Shown here piece after piece: positions 25,017 to 33,604 of a stretch of 64,000 nucleotides of DNA. The DNA lies in assembly GCF_900086655.1 (NCBI RefSeq), contig NZ_LT575476.1, positions 3,568,826-3,632,825 on the forward strand, written 5' to 3'. Position 1 is the stretch's first letter. Every line of letters starts with the position of its first letter. The translations under genes and the position numbers were made by a program. The stretch comes from Paenibacillus tuaregi. GTDB taxonomy: Bacteria; Bacillota; Bacilli; Paenibacillales; Paenibacillaceae. The notes under the pieces are model-generated. The model made no database searches. It was not told where the DNA came from and saw nothing but the letters and a program-made list of their open reading frames with translations.

Positions 25017-25066
25017 GCCCATAGATAAGCTGGTTACTGGTTATACCGCTGTTCTATGGGCTTCTT
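25017..25066 (+). terminator. Hairpin behind the 79-residue gene
   Basis: GCCCATAGA (25017-25025) pairs with TCTATGGGC (25053-25061), followed by CTTCTT. The T run is weak. It overlaps the 3' end of the opposite 45-codon ORF. Confidence 0.45.
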
Positions 25067-25178
25067 CCTTGTTCCAGGCTTTCTCAACACGGATCAGGAA
25101 TAATGCGAGTAAATTACGGCGGACTGACTCATGATGACAGCTCTCCAGCTTTCTGAGTATAAAACGGTCAATAGCCAC
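25041..25178 (-). CDS. Small hypothetical protein (45 residues)
   Basis: GTG start with AGGAGAGG 6 bp upstream, then 45 codons and TAA. The product begins MAIDRFILRKLESCHH and is basic and Leu/Arg-rich (VRRNLLALFLIRVEKAW), probably one or two helices. I do not recognise it. The good ribosome binding site is the main support. It lies downstream of the ferric reductase-like gene, separated from it by a hairpin at 25205-25240. Confidence 0.45.
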   Translation of the reverse strand: MAIDRFILRKLESCHHESVRRNLLALFLIRVEKAWNKEEAHRTAV

Positions 25179-25204
25179 GTCAACCCTCTCCTTATAGTTA
25201 GATA

Positions 25205-25240
25205 AACCGGGCAAAGGAACTATTTTCCTTCCGCCCGGTT
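25205..25240 (-). terminator. Hairpin downstream of the ferric reductase-like gene
   Basis: AACCGGGC pairs with GCCCGGTT with an inner AAGGAA/TTCCTT extension. T content after it is modest on both strands, so it may terminate either direction weakly. Confidence 0.5.
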
Positions 25241-25300
25241 ATTTGTTATTTAACCGTTTTATTAGGTTTTAAACGCCTTGTCCGGCAAGGAAAAACCGGG

Positions 25301-25864
25301 TTATCTCGACAATTTGACAGGCTTCGAACGTCCACTCTTGAGCGTGAATCTGTATACGGTAACCCCTGCCAATCCAATGGCAGTAAGAGCATACATCAAT
25401 TTAATGGGAGCCGAGCCAGTGTCGCTTCCTGTAAATAGTCCGTGGAATAAGGACATGAGAAATACAGGATAAGACAAAAGGTGAATCATATACCACAGAG
25501 GTTTTTTTATTTTATTCCGCAAATCACTGGTTAATAGAAGAATCAGCATGCCATACACAGCTAGTGTGCCAAGGCCCGAAGCTACCGGGTGGATGTGGGC
25601 GGTAAATGGAATCCAGATCTCCCTCCAGGTAGACGGACTGTATTGATCCACATAGATGATCATTCCATGGGCAATTCCGATCAGGAATCCCGACCAGGTG
25701 CAGCGGGTATGCCATTTAAACATCGCCGCCCTCGTCCTTCCGCTATTTCCCGGCATTCCATGAAGAATCCCGAGCATCATCCCCGCAAACAAAAGCAAAT
25801 AAGATAAAATTCCTGAAACTCTGATGATCCCCCAAAGGGGCAAGGACATAAACCAATCTGCCAT
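25301..25864 (-). CDS. Ferric reductase-like transmembrane (cytochrome b-type) protein
   Basis: Membrane protein of 187 residues with five or six hydrophobic segments and histidines placed inside them (H52 in FKWHTRCTW, H65 in IAHGMII, H90/H92 near TAHIHPVAS, H126 in MIHLLSYP, H139 in SLFHGLF), as expected for heme b binding. It resembles the ferric reductase-like transmembrane domain without the flavin and NADH domains. It follows apbE and a small exported protein on the same strand, so the three probably form a transmembrane electron-transfer unit that delivers electrons outward. Donor and acceptor are unknown. Confidence 0.75.
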   Translation of the reverse strand: MADWFMSLPLWGIIRVSGILSYLLLFAGMMLGILHGMPGNSGRTRAAMFKWHTRCTWSGFLIGIAHGMIIYVDQYSPSTWREIWIPFTAHIHPVASGLGTLAVYGMLILLLTSDLRNKIKKPLWYMIHLLSYPVFLMSLFHGLFTGSDTGSAPIKLMYALTAIGLAGVTVYRFTLKSGRSKPVKLSR

Positions 25865-25894
25865 AGTAAAATAACCTCCCTGCTGTAATCCTGC

Positions 25895-26905
25895 CTATAT
25901 TTCCGGGTAAAAGTGAACGACATCAGGTGTCGCCCGGAACGCTGCCATCTGGCATTGCTGCTCGCTGCCCCGGTAATGAAGGCGCTGCTTAAGATCCATC
26001 CAAAGCATCTCGTGAGTTATATTCCTGCGGTCAAGCCAAGCCAAACCCTCCACTTCCCCTAGAATGCACATGCACTTAGCAATAACTTCACACTCGGGCA
26101 GACGGCCCCCGGTTACCGTGCACTGTACAATGTCACTTTCGGCGGAAGAACCCGTTCTCGGATCAATTAAATGATGAGCCTCCCTGCCGCTGCGCCTTAC
26201 CCATCGCCGCTTAAGCCGGCTTGATGTTGCTGCGCTGCCGTTTCTAATCTGCAGCCCTCCGAGGTCTTCATCCGGCTTGAACGGGTTCTCAATCCGAATG
26301 CTCCAATCCACCGGCTGGTTCGAACGGCTCCACACGGTTAGATCGCCGCCCGCATTGACACACGCAGCCTGAACGTCCTCCTGCCCTTTCAGCCATTGTG
26401 CGATCTCGTACACACACCAGCCTTTGACAATCCCACCCAGGTCAAGCGCTGTTCCAGATCCCCTCCTGAACATTCTGCTGCCCGCATCAAACGCCCACTC
26501 TCTGTATCCAAATCTTGTCTCTTCGCTGTCATACACATCTTGGGATTGATCAGCTGATGAGAGCTGCTCGAAGCTTTGAGTGTATCCGACTCGCTTTAGC
26601 TCGGGTAGGACTGCCGGTTCATAAATCCCTTCACTTAAGCTGGAGAAGTGTCTGGACAGGCTTAATACTTCCTTCATAGCCAGGGATACACTGACCCAGC
26701 CGCTGGAGCCGTTCAGCCTGGAGAGCTCGCTATCAGGCAGAAACCTGCTGAATCTCTTCTCTTGGATCTCGAACCAATGTTGTACCTTGAACACCAAATC
26801 TCTAAAGCGTTGTTCATCCCTAACGGCCAAATGAACCTCCACCGCTGTATTCATGGCCCGAAACGACGTCTTCCATGCTTTCACTTGAGGAAGCAAACCT
26901 CTCAT
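25895..26905 (-). CDS. apbE: FAD:protein FMN transferase (ApbE family)
   Basis: Enzyme that attaches FMN covalently to Thr or Ser of target proteins. The 336-residue protein starts with FRAMNTAVEVHLA (the MGT-type motif), has the GTALDLGGIVKGW segment and the NAGGDLTVWS motif, and ends with the conserved DPRTGSSAESDI... region. There is no lipoprotein signal, so it may act in the cytoplasm. Its start overlaps the stop of the upstream small exported protein gene by 4 bp, and it is followed by the ferric reductase-like gene after 30 bp. Confidence 0.88.
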   Translation of the reverse strand: MRGLLPQVKAWKTSFRAMNTAVEVHLAVRDEQRFRDLVFKVQHWFEIQEKRFSRFLPDSELSRLNGSSGWVSVSLAMKEVLSLSRHFSSLSEGIYEPAVLPELKRVGYTQSFEQLSSADQSQDVYDSEETRFGYREWAFDAGSRMFRRGSGTALDLGGIVKGWCVYEIAQWLKGQEDVQAACVNAGGDLTVWSRSNQPVDWSIRIENPFKPDEDLGGLQIRNGSAATSSRLKRRWVRRSGREAHHLIDPRTGSSAESDIVQCTVTGGRLPECEVIAKCMCILGEVEGLAWLDRRNITHEMLWMDLKQRLHYRGSEQQCQMAAFRATPDVVHFYPEI

Positions 26906-27318
26906 GAACCACCCGAATGAGTCTCAAAATTCGATGAAGGCGTACTCCCCTGAGATGAGCTGCCTGAATCCCCGTTATCGGTGCTAGAATCGCTTCCGCT
27001 TAGGCCGGAGTCGCTTCCTCCGAGGCCAGAGTCGCTGCTGCCAGACCCGAAATCGCCGCCTCTATGGTGCCCCCCATGGAATCTGGCCCCACTATCCTGA
27101 TTGTTATTTTCAAAACCGCGGTCCCAATCGTTGATCGCAGTATCACTTGATGAATCATTTTGAGCGGGTGTACTGCTGGTGGCCCCAGCGGCTGCCGCCT
27201 GCTGCGCGGTATCGAAGGCTGCCGTGGATTTGACCCACTGCAGGGCAAGTCCTGCCGCAAGGATTCCAGCCGCGCTTGCTTTCCACTTTGTCCATTTATT
27301 GTGCTTTGCCATATTCAA
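26902..27318 (-). CDS. Small exported Ser/Gly/Asp-rich protein
   Basis: A 138-residue protein with an N-terminal hydrophobic segment after a basic lead (KWTKWKASAAGILAAGLALQW, residues about 8-28) that serves as signal or anchor. The rest is low-complexity, with His/Gly (FHGGHHRGG) and repeated GSDSGLSGSDS runs. I do not recognise a family. Translation is coupled to apbE by a 4-bp overlap, so it may be the substrate or a partner of the redox unit. The only GAT sequence (AAAAGATSST) is a poor match to known flavinylation sites. Confidence 0.6.
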   Translation of the reverse strand: MNMAKHNKWTKWKASAAGILAAGLALQWVKSTAAFDTAQQAAAAGATSSTPAQNDSSSDTAINDWDRGFENNNQDSGARFHGGHHRGGDFGSGSSDSGLGGSDSGLSGSDSSTDNGDSGSSSQGSTPSSNFETHSGGS

Positions 27319-27404
27319 GCTCCTCTCGCTGGCTATATTCCCTGAATAAGTTCATTGTAGAGGAGTCTCCTTAATAAAGCCTGAATGCCACCTGAGAATA
27401 TACC

Positions 27405-27432
27405 AAAAATCCCGCAGCCTTGGTCTGCGGGA
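27405..27432 (-). terminator. Terminator of the MFS gene
   Basis: CCCGCAG pairs with CTGCGGG on the minus strand and is followed by ATTTTT. It lies 35 bp beyond the MFS stop codon. Confidence 0.75.
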
Positions 27433-27466
27433 TCGGTTAAATCCAGGTTAGCGGATGTTTAGTCTT

Positions 27467-28687
27467 TTACAACTTGGCAGCCGTATTCTTTTTAAGCACC
27501 ATTCTTCGGGTATGATTCAGCTTAAGCACCCCAGCGGTCATCAGAAGCAGCAGCCCATTCAACACAAAGACGACGGAGATTGGAATGAAGCCAGCCGCCG
27601 CTCCACCGGCAATAGGTCCAGCCATGCCTCCAAGCTGGTTGGCGGACTGATTCAGACTGAAAGCCCGGCCCCTGAAATCGGGGGTTGTGGTCTTCACAAT
27701 CAAGGCATTTAAAGAAGGATATACTGCCGCAAAAAACAGCCCATACATAAATCTGAGAATACCAAATCCGTAAAGATTGTGGAACAACAGCTGCAGTAAA
27801 TTACCCAGTCCTCCGCCGACCAGACCGATAATCAAGGTGTTCTGGTAGCCGATCTTCTGACCGATCTTTCCCCATATCGGGGCAGCAATGACCGTGGCAA
27901 TACCTACGGCAGAGAATATAATTCCCGAGCTAAGGGACGCATTGCCCATCGAAGCGCCAAGATCCAGCACATACAGGGTCAGCAGCGGTTCAAGCACCAT
28001 GACGGATGTAGTTACAATCAGCACGACCGTCAGATGCCTGATCAGCGGCCGGTTGGCCACAGCCTCTCTGAAATCATCAAGTACATGCGAGCGGGCTTGG
28101 TCCCTGTGGAAGTTCTCTTCTTTGACAAAAAACAGGGCGATCAGCGCGGAGACCAACACCACCCCGCCTGCAACCAGAAAACATTCCCTGTAACCAATAT
28201 ACTTGCTCAGGAAGCCGCCGATCATCGGGCCTACGATATTCCCAGCCGCACTTGCCGTTGACATGATGCCCAGGGAATAGCCCACCTGCTTCTCCGGTGT
28301 ATTGGTCGCCACCAGGGCAATCGCCGAAGGAACATACCCTGCCAGCAGTCCTGACAGAATACGTACTCCAAGCAGCTGATAAGGGTCTTGTACCAGGGAG
28401 GTCAGAACATATACCAGGCAGAGACAAAACCCCGAGCGCAGCAGCATGGGCTTGCGGCCGTATTTATCGGACAGCGAACCCCAATATGGCGCGATTAATG
28501 CTCCGGCCAGAAAGGTAATTCCAAAGGTGAGACCTGACCATAAAGACACGTTCGTGCTCACCTTCAGGTCATGACTAATGAATAAAGACAAGAAAGGGAT
28601 AACCATTGAATATGCCATACTGCAAAAGAATACGCCGCTCCATAGAACGTACAGATTCTTTTTCCACGAAAACTCCATTTTGTTCAC
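27467..28687 (-). CDS. MFS multidrug-type efflux transporter
   Basis: Integral membrane transporter of 406 residues with 12 predicted membrane segments. It has the DHA1 signature GSLSDKYGRKPML in the loop between segments 2 and 3 and the GNIVGPMIGGFLS motif C of drug:proton antiporters in segment 5. The substrate is unknown. It is preceded by a GNAT gene on the same strand at 60 bp, which may be cotranscribed, and followed by a terminator. Confidence 0.85.
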   Translation of the reverse strand: MNKMEFSWKKNLYVLWSGVFFCSMAYSMVIPFLSLFISHDLKVSTNVSLWSGLTFGITFLAGALIAPYWGSLSDKYGRKPMLLRSGFCLCLVYVLTSLVQDPYQLLGVRILSGLLAGYVPSAIALVATNTPEKQVGYSLGIMSTASAAGNIVGPMIGGFLSKYIGYRECFLVAGGVVLVSALIALFFVKEENFHRDQARSHVLDDFREAVANRPLIRHLTVVLIVTTSVMVLEPLLTLYVLDLGASMGNASLSSGIIFSAVGIATVIAAPIWGKIGQKIGYQNTLIIGLVGGGLGNLLQLLFHNLYGFGILRFMYGLFFAAVYPSLNALIVKTTTPDFRGRAFSLNQSANQLGGMAGPIAGGAAAGFIPISVVFVLNGLLLLMTAGVLKLNHTRRMVLKKNTAAKL

Positions 28688-28746
28688 CTCGGTGTGATCT
28701 TCCTGCTGTTCGCAGTTCCTCGTTCAATCAGACTCTAACATGGGGA

Positions 28747-29520
28747 TCAGTTAGACGATTTCACTCGGTACCAATATTTGTATAACTCACTGAAATTAAG
28801 CTTCTCATACAACTTTCTTGCAGCCAGATTATCTTCCACCACCAACAAATAAGCGTGTGACACTCCGTTTGACTGTGCCCAAATCAGCATTCGCTGAATC
28901 AGCTCCTCAGCATACCCGCGTCTTCTTCGGCGCGGATCGGTTACAATATCATAAATACCCGCATGCCCAGCCTGTAGAACACAAAAGCCGCAAGCTGCCG
29001 GCTCTTCCCCGTCATACAAAGTGAAAAAGCCCTGCTGAAGAGGGCTTGCCGTGAGCATCCGATAGGCAGTGTCCATATATTCCTGCTTCAGGCTGTTGAA
29101 CTGACACAGCTGCTGCAGCCAGGAATGACTAACTCTACTCTCTATTGTAACATGCTTCCGCAAGGTTTCCCCCAGCCACCGGTCCCTAATCGTATTTTCG
29201 GTCAAGTCACGGGTTAATACCAGGGTAATATCCACGGATTGATATCCTCGTTCATGGAGAGCCATGTCCAGTTCCGAGGTTTCAAACGGCGTGATTTTAA
29301 ATACAGGGGGAAGATTGTTACGCTGGTACATAGACTCACATTCGTCAATTTTGGCTGCTATGTCTTCCATCCTTGAAGGGTATAGAGGCGTGACCGAATT
29401 CGACCGTTTGGAATAGCCCTCCGCAAAGCGAAGCACCCAACCGTCGTACAACACAGTTTGCAGCGCAGGCCAAGCATTCAAATTCATTTCTTCAATCCAT
29501 TCCTTCATTTCCGGGTTCAC
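28747..29520 (-). CDS. GNAT family N-acetyltransferase
   Basis: Predicted acetyltransferase of 257 residues. The C-terminal half carries the acetyl-CoA binding loop DIVTDPRRRRRGYAEEL (motif A) and the LVVEDNLAARKLYEKLNF segment (motif B). The N-terminal half is a degenerate GNAT-like domain beginning with ALQTVLYDGWVLRFAEGYSKRSNSV, seen in a class of Firmicutes two-domain GNATs. The substrate is unknown. It lies upstream of the MFS pump and divergent from the esterase gene. Confidence 0.82.
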   Translation of the reverse strand: MNPEMKEWIEEMNLNAWPALQTVLYDGWVLRFAEGYSKRSNSVTPLYPSRMEDIAAKIDECESMYQRNNLPPVFKITPFETSELDMALHERGYQSVDITLVLTRDLTENTIRDRWLGETLRKHVTIESRVSHSWLQQLCQFNSLKQEYMDTAYRMLTASPLQQGFFTLYDGEEPAACGFCVLQAGHAGIYDIVTDPRRRRRGYAEELIQRMLIWAQSNGVSHAYLLVVEDNLAARKLYEKLNFSELYKYWYRVKSSN

Positions 29521-29642
29521 CCTCTCTCTAAATAATGTATTGAATAAACATATATAAACGTGAATAGAAACACAATAGTAGATTTCACTCTAAGGATTTA
29601 TAATGGAACTGTACATACACTATAGACAGGAGCTGATTATAC

Positions 29643-30416
29643 ATGGCTTATATTCAATGCCGCTTCTTCTCCGAGGTCCTCGGGCTAAACACCTCAATGT
29701 CCGTAATCCTGCCGGAACCGGGTCCGGCAGATTCACCGCAGCAATCCGGCCCATATCGGGTCCTCTATCTGCTTCATGGGCTATCTGATGATGACACAGC
29801 CTGGGTTCGGCAGACAGCAATCGAGCGTTATGTGGCAGGTCTTGGCATCGCTGTGGTCATGCCTCAGGTGTTTCACAGCTTTTATACGAATATGACAAAT
29901 GGGGGCATGGTCAGCGGTGGACGCTTCTGGACCTTTATCAGTGAAGAAGTGCCTAGAATCGCTCAATCTTTCTTCCCTATATCGGCAGCAAGAGAGGATA
30001 ATTTTGTGGCAGGCCTGTCCATGGGCGGATATGGCGCGTTCAAGCTGGCCCTCAGCCATCCGGAACGGTATGCGGCAGCGGCTAGCTTATCCGGTGCCCT
30101 TGACATAAGGACAATTAAGCAGCGCATGCCAGAGCTGTATACCCAGTTGTTCGGGGATAAGGATATTACCGGAACTGGAGATGATCTGTTCCACCTGCTG
30201 GAGCGGACCTCGTCAACGGCTTCAGTCAAGCCAAAGCTTTATCAGGCCTGTGGGACCGAAGATTTTCTTTATGTAGAGAATGTGGCATTTCGTAATGCCT
30301 TAAGCACGTCGGGGATGGATTATATTTATGAAGAGGGACCTGGCGAACATAACTGGGATTACTGGGATGCCCGGATCAGAGATGTTCTTAAATGGCTCCC
30401 GATGAATAATAAATAA
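29643..30416 (+). CDS. Esterase D-type hydrolase
   Basis: Alpha/beta hydrolase of the putative esterase family (S-formylglutathione hydrolase-like), 257 residues, no signal peptide. Oxyanion motif LYLLHGLSDDDTAW, nucleophile elbow GLSMGGYG (124-131, Ser126), acid in CGTEDFLY and histidine in GEHNWDYW are all visible. Similar Bacillus and Paenibacillus proteins are called tributyrin esterases; the natural substrate is unknown. It is monocistronic, followed by a terminator. Confidence 0.85.
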   Translation: MAYIQCRFFSEVLGLNTSMSVILPEPGPADSPQQSGPYRVLYLLHGLSDDDTAWVRQTAIERYVAGLGIAVVMPQVFHSFYTNMTNGGMVSGGRFWTFISEEVPRIAQSFFPISAAREDNFVAGLSMGGYGAFKLALSHPERYAAAASLSGALDIRTIKQRMPELYTQLFGDKDITGTGDDLFHLLERTSSTASVKPKLYQACGTEDFLYVENVAFRNALSTSGMDYIYEEGPGEHNWDYWDARIRDVLKWLPMNNK

Positions 30417-30436
30417 CAAAATTTAAGGACATAAAC

Positions 30437-30480
30437 AAGGCGCACACAAGCAGGGTTAACTGCTCATGTGCGCCTTCTTT
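30437..30480 (+). terminator. Terminator after the esterase gene
   Basis: AAGGCGCACA pairs with TGTGCGCCTT around a 20-nt loop and is followed by CTTTTA. The gene on the other strand ends nearby, so it may act both ways. Confidence 0.75.
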
Positions 30481-30498
30481 TATCCTGCAGTCCAAAGT

Positions 30499-31005
30499 CT
30501 ACAGTTCGAGGATCGTTACCGAGGAATCCTGCTGATTCCCTTGTACCCCTGCTCTTTCCGGCCGATGGGTCAGCATCAATTCTTGCTCAGTCACATACAA
30601 GGGAATGGTTGGCATTTCCTTGAGATAGTGCTCCTGCATCAGAACCTTGAAATCAACCTCCAGCTCTGGGGAGCCTTCGACCACCGGCATTTTGCCCGTT
30701 TCGTTCAAATAATCATCCACGGCGTTCTGCACCATATCCAGGTAATACGGGATATGACGTTCTTCCTCTGGGAAGATCTCATAGGTCTCTCTAGAAAGAT
30801 AAAACTTCTGATCAGGCACTCCGCCCAGATACCTGCTTAATCTGGATACGTCCAACGTTCCATCACTCTGAAGCAGGGAAATACGGTTAATTGGAGCGGG
30901 CATTTCGTCTTCATACTTCAATACAGCTCTTCTTATGTCTTCCAGTGACGCATGAATGACGGCACGATCGGATGATTTTCGTTTATTTCTCCAAAATAGC
31001 ATCAT
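30499..31005 (-). CDS. Hypothetical cytoplasmic protein
   Basis: Protein of 168 residues that I cannot place with certainty; it may be a Firmicutes DUF. It starts with a basic segment (WRNKRKSSDRA) and then has alternating helices and strands (SLEDIRRAVLKYEDEMP, FYLSRETYEIFPEEER, VDDYLNETGKMP). There are no membrane segments or catalytic motifs. It is probably monocistronic, convergent with the esterase gene. Confidence 0.6.
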   Translation of the reverse strand: MMLFWRNKRKSSDRAVIHASLEDIRRAVLKYEDEMPAPINRISLLQSDGTLDVSRLSRYLGGVPDQKFYLSRETYEIFPEEERHIPYYLDMVQNAVDDYLNETGKMPVVEGSPELEVDFKVLMQEHYLKEMPTIPLYVTEQELMLTHRPERAGVQGNQQDSSVTILEL

Positions 31006-31162
31006 GGATACCTCCCTGTATTAAAAGTCTGATCAGGAAGCGCTTACATTATTATTGTATCCTGAAATGGCTGTTTTGGATATGGTATATGACTAACTTG
31101 TAACCATTGTTCTCACAATTGTACGAAATCACCCATTTATTTACAGGCGTTCACCGAAATGA

Positions 31163-31759
31163 CTACTTTAAGGACTCCCAGGACGCCCACATTTCTTTCG
31201 GATTGAGCTCATACTGTTCCTTCTCCCGGTACATGAACTGATGCATGATCAACTCACGTCTTAATGTGGCATAGTCGTCATGATACGGTTTAATATATTC
31301 GTTGATTTCCTTCTCAGTGTACTTGCGTCCTGGTTCAAGTCTGGACACCATATGCTCAAGGACAATCAGCTTCTTCTTGAGCTGTGCTGGAATTTGCTTC
31401 AGACGCCCGTTCTTCTCGATAAAATTGCGCAGCACGGTATCTCTCAGGGCTTCGTTCTTCTCTTCCATCCCTTCCACCTTCTCCTTTCTGTTATAGATGA
31501 ACTGACGTGTAGCCTCAGCAAAGCTATCCATAAAATAAGCATTGATCGAGAAGTAGACCGTATTCTTATCCCGTCTCTCGTTCAAAAGCGAAGCCTGCCG
31601 GAGCTTGGCAGCATGATGCGTGATCGTTGGCTGGGATAAATTCAATCTTCGCGCAAGCTCTTGACCACTGGCTTCTCCCTCAGACAACAGCATCAGCAGC
31701 CGCAGCCGGGTCGGATCTCCGAGCGCTTTATGGTAAGCTACGAGTTTATCAAGCTGCAT
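31163..31759 (-). CDS. ArsR-family regulator with DUF2087 domain
   Basis: Transcription regulator of 198 residues. The N-terminal winged helix (about 1-85) has GDPTRLRLLMLL and the recognition helix region SQPTITHHAAKLRQA of the ArsR family. Metal-binding cysteines are absent, so it is not a typical metal sensor. The C-terminal part (about 110-195, GRLKQIPAQLKKKLIVLEHM and YHDDYATLRRELI) matches the DUF2087 domain. It is divergent from ypdA, and a perfect TATCTAATTAGATA palindrome in the shared promoter region is a likely operator. Confidence 0.82.
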   Translation of the reverse strand: MQLDKLVAYHKALGDPTRLRLLMLLSEGEASGQELARRLNLSQPTITHHAAKLRQASLLNERRDKNTVYFSINAYFMDSFAEATRQFIYNRKEKVEGMEEKNEALRDTVLRNFIEKNGRLKQIPAQLKKKLIVLEHMVSRLEPGRKYTEKEINEYIKPYHDDYATLRRELIMHQFMYREKEQYELNPKEMWASWESLK

Positions 31760-31803
31760 GGACCTGTTCCTCCTTTTGTGGAATTACAAATTAATTTGAT
31801 ATA

Positions 31804-31817
31804 TATCTAATTAGATA
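31804..31817. promoter_or_regulatory. Palindromic operator candidate between arsR-like gene and ypdA
   Basis: TATCTAATTAGATA is a perfect 14-bp palindrome lying 45 bp upstream of the ArsR start and 117 bp upstream of ypdA, in an AT-rich promoter region. This is where an autoregulating ArsR protein would bind. Confidence 0.5.
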
Positions 31818-31933
31818 TTAATCTAAACGGTATACTGCTGTCAACGCTGGAAATTCATTTTCAATTGCTGTAGGATTAGAGTGTTTCATTATGTACGTTT
31901 AGAATTTGACTTACCCAAGAAGGAGGACTTCCA

Positions 31934-32926
31934 TTGGAAGATGTAATTATTATCGGAGCCGGACCTTGTGGGCTCTCGGCCGCAATTGAATGTCAACGTC
32001 AAGGTTTATCTGTACGCGTAATTGAGAAATACAATGTGGTACATTCCATTTACTTGTACCCTACCCATATGCAGTTCTTCAGTACGTCAGAGCTGCTTGA
32101 AATTGGCGACATTCCTTTTGTGACGCCGGCAGACAAGCCTTTTCGCCACGAAGCGTTAGCCTACTACAGGAGAGTCGCCTCTCATTACAATTTGCGTATT
32201 AATTGTTATGAAGAAGCCGTGTCGATCGACCGTCAGCAGGACGGGACCTTCATCGTGCGCACAAGAACCCGCTCAGGTGAGGATTTGGAGTATGCGGCAG
32301 AACATGTGATTCTATCCTCAGGGTATTTCGATCATCCTAATATTCTTGGAATTCCGGGTGAAGAAACGGATAAAGTGACCCACTATTTCCGGGAAGCCCA
32401 CCCGTATACCGGAATGAAGGTAGCCATCATTGGAGGCAGTAATTCGGCGGTGGACGCAGCTATGGAACTCATCCGTGTAGGGGCGGAGGTCACGATCGTG
32501 TATAGGGGAGAGGGCATTTCAAGCCATATCAAGCCGTGGGTAAGGCCTATCTTCGAAGCCATGATTGAGAAAGGCCGCATTCAAATGCGCACCTCCTCCC
32601 GGGTTACATCCATCCTTCCTGACCGGGTCATCATTGAGTCCTTGCAGGACGGGACAACCACAGAGCTGGCTAACGATTTCGTACTGGCCCTCACCGGATT
32701 CCGGCCGGACCGCAAGCTGCTTGCTTCGGCAGGAGTTGAAATGTCCGAGGATATGGATAAGCCTGTCTTTAATCCTGAGACGATGGAGAGCAACATCCGC
32801 GGCTTGTATATCGCCGGTGTGGTAGCTTCAGGCCGCAACGCCAATGAAGTGTTTATCGAAACCGGACGCGGTCACGGCAAGCTCATCGCAAGCCACATCA
32901 CATCCATTCGCAATACGGAGGATTAA
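31934..32926 (+). CDS. ypdA: Bacillithiol disulfide reductase YpdA
   Basis: FAD/NADPH-dependent reductase of oxidised bacillithiol, 330 residues. The FAD motif [12 protein letters not shown] contains the cysteine (residue 12) that is the redox residue in characterised YpdA/Bdr; the NADPH motif [17 protein letters not shown] and the conserved [19 protein letters not shown] segment also mark this family. The start codon is a TTG at 31934 preceded by AGGAGG. It is followed immediately by the DUF441 gene and is divergent from the ArsR-DUF2087 gene. Confidence 0.9.
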   Translation: MEDVIIIGAGPCGLSAAIECQRQGLSVRVIEKYNVVHSIYLYPTHMQFFSTSELLEIGDIPFVTPADKPFRHEALAYYRRVASHYNLRINCYEEAVSIDRQQDGTFIVRTRTRSGEDLEYAAEHVILSSGYFDHPNILGIPGEETDKVTHYFREAHPYTGMKVAIIGGSNSAVDAAMELIRVGAEVTIVYRGEGISSHIKPWVRPIFEAMIEKGRIQMRTSSRVTSILPDRVIIESLQDGTTTELANDFVLALTGFRPDRKLLASAGVEMSEDMDKPVFNPETMESNIRGLYIAGVVASGRNANEVFIETGRGHGKLIASHITSIRNTED

Positions 32927-32930
32927 CAAA

Positions 32931-33383
32931 ATGGCCCCGATTGATATCACAGCGCTTCTGCTGCTTCTTATGGCAGCCCTGGGCATCTTCAGCGGAAATG
33001 CCCCGATCACCATCGCGATGATTGTCCTGCTGCTGCTCAGGGTTACCAAGGCTAACCAAGTGTTCCCCTGGCTGGATAAGTACGGGCTGACTATTGGCAT
33101 CATTGTTCTCACCATAGGAGTGATGTCCCCTGTAGCCAGCGGCAAGCTGTCTCCCCAGATGCTGTGGGCTTCCTTCTTCCATTGGAAGTCACTGTGTGCG
33201 ATCGGGGTCGGTGTTCTGGTCGCTTATCTTGGCGGACGCGGCGCCTCTCTCATGACCACACAGCCTACGGTTGTGGCCGGTCTGCTGATTGGCACGGTCC
33301 TCGGTGTCGCCTTCTTCAAGGGCGTGCCGGTTGGCCCGCTGATCGCGGCGGGACTATTATCCCTGCTGATTGGCAGAGGGTAA
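32931..33383 (+). CDS. DUF441 family membrane protein (YtwI-like)
   Basis: Membrane protein of 150 residues with four or five hydrophobic segments ([80 protein letters not shown]). This is the layout of DUF441/YtwI. The ATG at 32931 is chosen because GGAGG precedes it; the open frame from 32844 overlaps ypdA and is less likely. It lies 4 bp behind ypdA, so cotranscription is likely. Function unknown. Confidence 0.85.
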   Translation: MAPIDITALLLLLMAALGIFSGNAPITIAMIVLLLLRVTKANQVFPWLDKYGLTIGIIVLTIGVMSPVASGKLSPQMLWASFFHWKSLCAIGVGVLVAYLGGRGASLMTTQPTVVAGLLIGTVLGVAFFKGVPVGPLIAAGLLSLLIGRG

Positions 33384-33396
33384 GCTTAAATTGCGA

Positions 33397-33501
33397 TATA
33401 TAAAATGAACTTTAGAATTTACCGATCTCAGCAGAGAGGACGAGGGATTCTGAAGAAGCGGAGCGTCCGAAAGGGGAACCTTCATAAGTTCATTTAATAT
33501 A
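33397..33501 (-). repeat. MITE-like element, copy 2 (105 bp)
   Basis: Bounded by TATATAAAATGAACTTT and its inverted form (AAGTTCATTTAATATA), with the shared GGACG...CTTCTTCAG core read on the minus strand. The 9-bp AATTGCGAT occurs on both sides (33389-33397 and 33508-33516), which may be a trace of target duplication. It begins 13 bp behind the DUF441 stop codon. Confidence 0.75.
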
Positions 33502-33533
33502 GATCCTAATTGCGATTAATTATAAAAAGTGAA

Positions 33534-33570
33534 TAAGCCTTCTCTTCCGCAGTGCGGCCAGAGAAGGCTA
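33534..33570 (-). terminator. Terminator of the ABC exporter gene at 33605
   Basis: AGCCTTCTCT pairs with AGAGAAGGCT on the minus strand, followed by TATTCACTTTTT. The T run is interrupted. Confidence 0.6.
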
Positions 33571-33604
33571 TTTGTAATCCACTTCAGTTGTTGTATCCGG
33601 CTTC

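Noticed and set aside
27160..27200. Flavinylation motif in the small exported protein (AAAAGATSST)
   Set aside because: It has GAT but lacks the acidic and other conserved residues of known FMN attachment sites.
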